Source: Tanytarsus gracilentus (Eukaryota > Arthropoda > Insecta > Diptera > Chironomidae). Taken from it: 64,000 nt of DNA. Numbering within the stretch: the first letter of the stretch is position 1; every line of letters starts with the position of its first letter. The notes under the pieces are model-generated. The model made no database searches, was not told the origin of the DNA, and saw only the letters and a program-made list of their open reading frames with translations. The DNA lies in assembly GCA_038502055.1 (NCBI GenBank), contig JAXRKN010000044.1, forward strand, positions 6,394,501-6,458,500, written 5' to 3'. A program made the translations under genes and the position numbers. Shown here one piece after another: positions 58,578 through 64,000 of this stretch.

Positions 58578-59585
58578 TTATTTGTGTAAATTGATTTCTT
58601 CATAATGACCACTTTCATTGAATCTTTCTGGTAAAATTGGAGGGAGCGGACGCGAAAATTCCTTTGGACGACGATGCACCTGCATATTTGAGTTTTGACA
58701 ATTGTTCTGCAATTTTGGTACGACTTTTTCATCCCCTTGTGACTTGTCGTAAACCAAATTATCAAATGCATTTATTTGGGGATTAGTTTTACGATTTTTT
58801 ATGCAACAACAGCCAAAAATAGATATAACGATTAATGAAGCGAAAATGGTCAATCCAAGTGCAAGTTTTAGGTTTACGTTTTCAGTAGCGCAATTCAATG
58901 ATTCATCCAAATTTTTATTTTGTGCTTTTTGTAAAATTTTATTTTGAGCTTTTTGTAAATTTTGAAGTTCTTTTAAAATCACGGAAGTTTCCACTTTGCA
59001 TGTTTTTGCAATTATATCAAAAACAGTTTTCTCGGGTAGGTTTTTTGAGCAGTAGTCTTCAGTGCAAGGATTTTCATCAATACAAAATCCTCTTAAGTTG
59101 GTTAATCCTTCAAAAGTATTATTCTCAATATAGCGGATCTTATTCCGGGAAAGGTAAACAAATTCCAACTTTTTGTTATATGTAAAAACATCTGATGTGA
59201 GAATCTCAATAAAATTGAATTCAATCAAAAAAAATATAATTTGATTACCGAACTGTTTCAAATCTTCTTTTGTCACTTCTGTAACCTTTCCCTTGTTGAT
59301 AAATAATTTGCGACAATTCTTAAAAAAGGTAGTAATTCCTCTTGGAATGAAAGTTATTGGATATCCATCTGAATAAAATTCAATCACGTCGTCGTTATCT
59401 TTTCCACTTAGGTGCACACCGCGAACTTCCGTGATTTCACGATCATATTCATTATTTATTGCAAGATTTTTTACATCGCAGACGTATCCGTGTGGTATAT
59501 TTTTAAATTCACAATAAAGAACTAAACTTTTCACATTTCTACACGATATTGTCAAGAGCATTAAAAGAGCTAATAAAGAATTCAT
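58578..59585 (-). CDS. LRR single-pass membrane protein with signalling-type tail
   Basis: A single exon encodes 335 residues. A signal peptide (about 1-20) is followed by an N-terminal Cys cap (YCEF...GYVCDVKN) and leucine-rich repeats at about 85-175 (NKKLEFVYLSRNKIRYIENNTF). A C-terminal cap follows (CTEDYC...TCKVE), then a short helical stalk. The membrane helix is at about 239-259, followed by CCC. The tail of about 70 residues has a Pro-rich stretch (RPLPPILPERF) and GHYEEINL near the end, that is SH3- and SH2-ligand-like motifs. It resembles the protein at 46847-47932 in its front half. The stop is about 50 bp from the convergent member 4 gene. Confidence 0.85.
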   Translation of the reverse strand: MNSLLALLMLLTISCRNVKSLVLYCEFKNIPHGYVCDVKNLAINNEYDREITEVRGVHLSGKDNDDVIEFYSDGYPITFIPRGITTFFKNCRKLFINKGKVTEVTKEDLKQFGNQIIFFLIEFNFIEILTSDVFTYNKKLEFVYLSRNKIRYIENNTFEGLTNLRGFCIDENPCTEDYCSKNLPEKTVFDIIAKTCKVETSVILKELQNLQKAQNKILQKAQNKNLDESLNCATENVNLKLALGLTIFASLIVISIFGCCCIKNRKTNPQINAFDNLVYDKSQGDEKVVPKLQNNCQNSNMQVHRRPKEFSRPLPPILPERFNESGHYEEINLHK

Positions 59586-59886
59586 TTTTGTGGCTTTAAT
59601 TTTCTAAAAAAAATTGATTTTGGTTTCTTTTCCTCAAAATTTAATTTTTTGCTGGTGTTTTCTAGAAATGCTCAAACTAGAATGGAAAATTTCAATTTAA
59701 ACTCATATTTTTAATGCAAAAAACTCTCAATTTGTGAAGATAAGAAAAAAATTTGATGACTCAAAATATGATGAATAAATTTAGATTATAAAAAAAATTA
59801 TGCGTCCTTCGTAAAAAATAGTAATTTTTCATAAATAATTTTAAACGGAAAAAATATTAATGAAATAAAAAACCACAAAATGTTTT

Positions 59887-60505
59887 TTATTTGACTGAAA
59901 TTCTGAATGCCTCGACTACAATAATTAAATATTGTTTTATAAAAAGTAAAGGAATCAAAATACAATTTGATTGAATTTTTTGCATTGTGAAAAAGTTGTG
60001 TTTGTCTGACTCATAAGCAATCAGGAAAAGAAGTGACATGTAATCAAGAAACATTCCAATCAGGTTGAAGATCATCAAAATATTTTTTCTCTGTAAAAAA
60101 TTATAAATTTTTTAAATAGTATTTTAATTATTTTCTAAACTTACTTTATTAACACCAATAAATCCTAAAATGCAGCCAATCAATGTTAAACTCATGAAGA
60201 CAATCATGACATGGCATTGAGTTTTTGTTACTGGAATAAAATTTAAAATTAAATTCTGATAAAAATTATAAAACTTTCAACTCACATTTTAAAATATTTT
60301 CAGCATTATTTTTTGATAAATTGTATTCAAGCGCAAAATCAATTGAGTTGAAAGAATTTACATGATTTAGAAGAAAAATTGCTGAAATGTCCATGATGAT
60401 TACATAAATTGTTTCGACTCCAAGCGCAATCAAGCAAGCATTTTGTAAAGTAAAACATGGACAGGTGTGTCTAGGAACAGAAGCCCATATAAAAGTGTTC
60501 TCCAT
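59887..60505 (-). CDS. four-helix membrane protein, family member 5
   Basis: Exons on the minus strand are 60505-60286, 60230-60145 and 60090-59887, giving 169 residues. The signature is CPCFTLQNACLIALG, and four hydrophobic helices follow in the family order. The middle exon is 86 nt and intron phases are 1 and 0, exactly as in members 2, 6 and 7. It is closest to member 6, next door in the same orientation with the same first-exon size (220 nt), so the two are a tandem pair. No function is known. Confidence 0.82.
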
Positions 60506-60841
60506 AACTATAAATTTTCCGCAAAATTCCTGTTGATTTTGGTTTTTTTTCTCAAAATTAAATTTTTAGCTGGTGTTTTCTATAAATGCTGAAACTTAAA
60601 TAGAAAATTTCAATTTAATAACTCAAAATATGATGAATAAATTTAGATTATAAAAAAAATATTTATCTTCATAAAAAAATAGTAACTCTTCATAAATAAT
60701 TTTAAACGGGAAAAATATTATTGCAATATATTGAAATAAAAAAAACCACAAATAAATTTTAGAACAAATGACTACTAAATTTAAGAATTTGACGCACACT
60801 TTATATTTTTATTGTTTTAATAAAATTCACTTCCATTAATT

Positions 60842-61463
60842 TTATTTTCTTTCCATACTGAACAAGAATGTGATTATAATAAGTGAAAAATAAACTTTCA
60901 AGATGATCAACGGAACCCAAATGAAATTCATTTTTGTCTCTTGAATGATAAAATAGCTGTGAGGATTTGATTCATTGGTCAAAATAATTAGTGAAGCTAT
61001 GTCGAACACCATTCCAGCTAACAACAACATTATGAAGAATTTCTTAGTCTGTTAAATATTAAAAATTAATTAATTAATTCAAATAAATAATTAAATTTTT
61101 CTCACCTTTTTTACTCCCAGATATCCAAATGCACAAGTGAACATAAGAAATCCATTGATGACAATTAAGCAGATGTAAAGATTTTGGACAGCTTTAAATA
61201 ATTAAGAATTAAAATAATTAAATTAAAATTGTAATAAAATTACTTTTAATGCTCGCTTCAGCTTTTTCCAGTGTAATTTTGTGATCATCCGCGCATTTCT
61301 GTATGTCGACATCATTTGACACGATTAAAAAAATGAAACTCAAAATTTGCATTAAAATTGAATAGAAAAACTGAATTGCGATGACCATGAGGGTGGCTTT
61401 TTGGATAGGAAGGCATGGACATGTTGATTTTGCAATGACTGACATGAGATAATTGTTTGCCAT
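60842..61463 (-). CDS. four-helix membrane protein, family member 6
   Basis: Exons on the minus strand are 61463-61244, 61191-61106 and 61048-60842, giving 170 residues from ATG 61463 (MANNYLMS). The signature is STCPCLPIQKATLMVI. Helices 1 and 2 are separated by an acidic loop with Cys; helices 3 and 4 fill the last exon, which ends MERK. The middle exon is 86 nt. The 3' flanks of members 5 and 6 also resemble each other (60590-60750 and 59690-59860), so their duplication covered noncoding DNA. Confidence 0.82.
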
Positions 61464-61749
61464 CACTGTAAATTTTGATTGTTTTTTTTTGGTCAAAATA
61501 CAAAGACTGCTCGATTAATTTTTTCTTGATTTTAATTAAAAAATGCTAAAAATTTGACAAATTTTTTAGAATTCAGCAATTTTTGATTTCTCATCTTATT
61601 CATTAACAAAACATTTTTTAATCAAAATCAGCTATTTAATTTTAAAACGGAAATATTTTAAAATATTTTTAATTTGCATTTACACAACCACACGTATTTC
61701 AGAATCGCAGGAGGTAAATTTTTACTTTAAAATATTTTCTGGTTTGAAA

Positions 61750-62379
61750 ATGGGCTTTCGCGATTTTTTAAATTCTCTTTGCTGTGATTCTTGCTCAATT
61801 GAGGTTGGTGGTTACATCGTGGCTGGTTTAGAAATTGCAAAGGCAATCACTGGCATGGTTTTGAGTAGTTTAATCACTTCTTATGCATCGAACGCGATCG
61901 CAGATATCGATCCTAAAGAACACGCGGAAAAAACAAATTCAACTGTGGAAGAAGTTAAACGATTGCAAAATGCTGAAGTTAAAGGTATGAAAAACTCATG
62001 ACTCAGAGTAAAAAATTGGATTTTTTTCATAAACAAATTTTAATAATTTTTAACTTTAGTTCTCAATATAATCGGATGGACTATTTTTGCATGCTACTTG
62101 ATTCACTGCATTGTCGCCATTCTTTACATCATTGGACTCAAACAGGTTTGTGTTAAATTTAGCTTTAAATTGATTTTAATGAATTTATTACAGAGAATTC
62201 ATCTCATGATGCTTCCACTGGTCGTTTTGATGATTGTCACTCAAGGAGCATTTGGACTATTTTCATTCATAACAATTGTTGGACTTTTCTTTTACTTACC
62301 TCAATTTCTCTTGTCTCTTTACATATTTTTCCTTATTTTGGGAAATTGGTTGAATGTTAAAGATGGCGAATATGATTGA
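61750..62379 (+). CDS. four-helix membrane protein, family member 7
   Basis: Exons are 61750-61984, 62060-62145 and 62194-62379, giving 168 residues. The signature is LCCDSCSIEVGGYIVAG, close to member 4. The loop between helices 1 and 2 is long and charged (EHAEKTNSTVEEVKRL). The middle exon is 86 nt and ends GLKQ. It is divergent from member 6, with about 285 bp between their starts, so they may share a promoter region. Confidence 0.82.
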
Positions 62380-64000
62380 ATAAAATTATATTTATAGCTC
62401 ATAAAATAAATTATTAACTGGGTCGAATGGCACATCACTAAAAGCCAATTTGTAAAAAGTCTCATTTGCAGTATATCCGGCCCAACCATGCCTCCGTCTC
62501 TGATATAAATATCTCTCACATTATGATATGTGCAAATTGAAAGCGGAGAGGAAAATTTTAATTGGATTTCCTTCGAAATAGCAATTTTATAAATGAATAT
62601 GATTCCAATGGACACACATCCACATCCATCTCGCACTTGATATTCAAATGAATGCATGTGAAAAAAAGAGAGAGATGAAAATTTTCCTCCCTTACTCTCT
62701 TTTTTACTATTTAATCATCCCTAATTGGAAAATGATGACGTTGATGTCAATTTAAATATTTGATTGGACTGAGCTGAATGCTATTGCCGGTTGCCATGTG
62801 GAATTGGTTGGGGAGCGCAAATGGTATAAAGTGTGCCGACTCTACCCTCCTCATTTTAATTGGCATTTTTCCGAGGCAATGTCGAGTGTGGGAGCGAAAG
62901 CACAAATTATGGTTTTATGTAACGATCTCAACTGTCGCTCATCGCTCAACAACTTTTTTCCCTCGCTGATGTCGCTTGCACATGAAATTTTACGATAATT
63001 AAACTTGTTGATTGCTCATTGACTGTTAAAAGTTAATTAACAAATTCAATTAATTAATTTCCGAATTGATGAGAGCAAAAAAGATGCTCGAGAGGGGAAA
63101 AATTAATTTCCACGAAGGTTTTTCCCATCGACCTTAATCAACTATATATAGTGTTGTTGAAGATAAATTAGAGTAGAATTTAAATTAAAGCTCAATAAAA
63201 TTTTTTAATAACTGAAAGCAGTTCACAAATCAATTAAAATAGAATGAGAGCAATTTTCGACAATTTAATTAAATACTGCAATTCATATATGCATGATTTC
63301 ATTATGAATAAATCATCAAACAGAAGCACTTTGAGTGGCTGTCGACGGCAGCAGCAATATGAAGGCCTTCCCCCGCTGCTGTTGATTTAGGCAAATTTTC
63401 ATTAAAATTTTACGCTTGAATGGAGCTCAATTTTAATGAAATTTAGTTTAAACAACATGTGAAAAGGACTTTGAGAGTGTCGAGGGATGCTTTGACGAGC
63501 AAGTGAATGAAAATGTTTTTGATGTGCGATTAATTAAGCGATGATGAGGATTTAACTAAAATTAAAAACATTTTTAAATTTTAAACAATTTAAAACTCTC
63601 CAAAAATCTCATTGACACTCAATAAAATTGATCGACACGAAATTAAATGTCCACTCACAATAATCCTCACCATAATAAATCGGATTCCTCTTCTAAATCT
63701 CTCACTAAGCACTTACACACACTGACCATTGACTTGATTTTACCCGAAGAATGAAAAAATCCACTTTTTCACTACATTTTTATTGGTGATGGGATTTGTG
63801 GTGATGAAGATAAAAGAGAGAAGAAAATCTTGTAATGTAATTGAGTTGAGAAAAAGATAAAATGCTTGAGATAAGATTTCCAATTTGTTCACCGAAAATC
63901 CCTCTCATCACTTTTCTTATGTCCTCAGTGTTGTAGGATCAAATTGGTGTTGCAGAAGAATTTTAAAAAAAAAATAAAGCTAAATGGCTCGATAAGAGGC
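62380..64000. other. AT-rich spacer, no gene supported
   Basis: Two overlapping short frames at 62778-62998 have somewhat mixed composition but no domain, splice or promoter support. The rest is AT-rich with nothing I can name. Confidence 0.5.

Noticed and set aside
62778..62998. Two overlapping frames of 63 and 66 codons
   Set aside because: Neither has a recognisable motif and both may be chance; no exon borders support them.

Overview
The window is insect nuclear DNA, most likely from a nematoceran fly (midge- or mosquito-like). Signs of this are a delta-class glutathione S-transferase cluster, a Sidestep-family receptor, a divergent ionotropic receptor, a trypsin-like protease, a chitin-binding protein, very AT-rich spacers and many 50-70 bp introns with GT-AG borders. 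The species call is inference; I ran no searches. All gene models were spliced by hand and checked for phase.

Layout. 1-3804: AT-rich upstream DNA with no supported gene. 3805-23562: one large + strand gene of 17 coding exons (2742 nt, 913 residues). It encodes a Sidestep-like receptor with signal peptide, five Ig domains, FN3, one membrane helix and a tail ending S-C-V. 23563-30542: a 7 kb gene-poor stretch with foldback repeats and one doubtful coding relic. 30543-45705: ten delta-class GST genes on the + strand, interleaved with small four-helix membrane protein genes, and followed near the end by a chitin-binding gene (-). 45793-50880: a - strand group with a coiled-coil membrane protein, an LRR membrane protein, a broken four-helix gene and an ionotropic receptor. 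53005-55713: an SLC5 sodium/solute symporter (+). 56821-57706: a serine protease (-). 57979-62379: four more four-helix genes and a second LRR membrane protein. 62380-64000: nothing supported.

The most informative structure is a recent tandem duplication of 2484 bp (30543-33026 and 33052-35869). The unit holds one GST, two four-helix genes, and the promoter plus first 13 codons of the next GST. As a result the second GST copy now sits behind a captured promoter and a 22-codon upstream ORF. A 330-bp foldback element with a 4-bp target duplication (AATT) entered an intron of the downstream copy only, so it is younger than the duplication, and the two copies are otherwise the same length.

The GST genes probably act together in xenobiotic and oxidative-stress detoxification. 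One (36832-37628) has lost the catalytic serine and another (38984-39845) has lost about nine residues of the GSH-site loop, so the cluster is diversifying. The four-helix family (nine loci, eight intact) has no function I can assign. It shows a strictly conserved 86-nt middle exon and a Cys-rich start in most members, and it is the best candidate for an undescribed gene family here.
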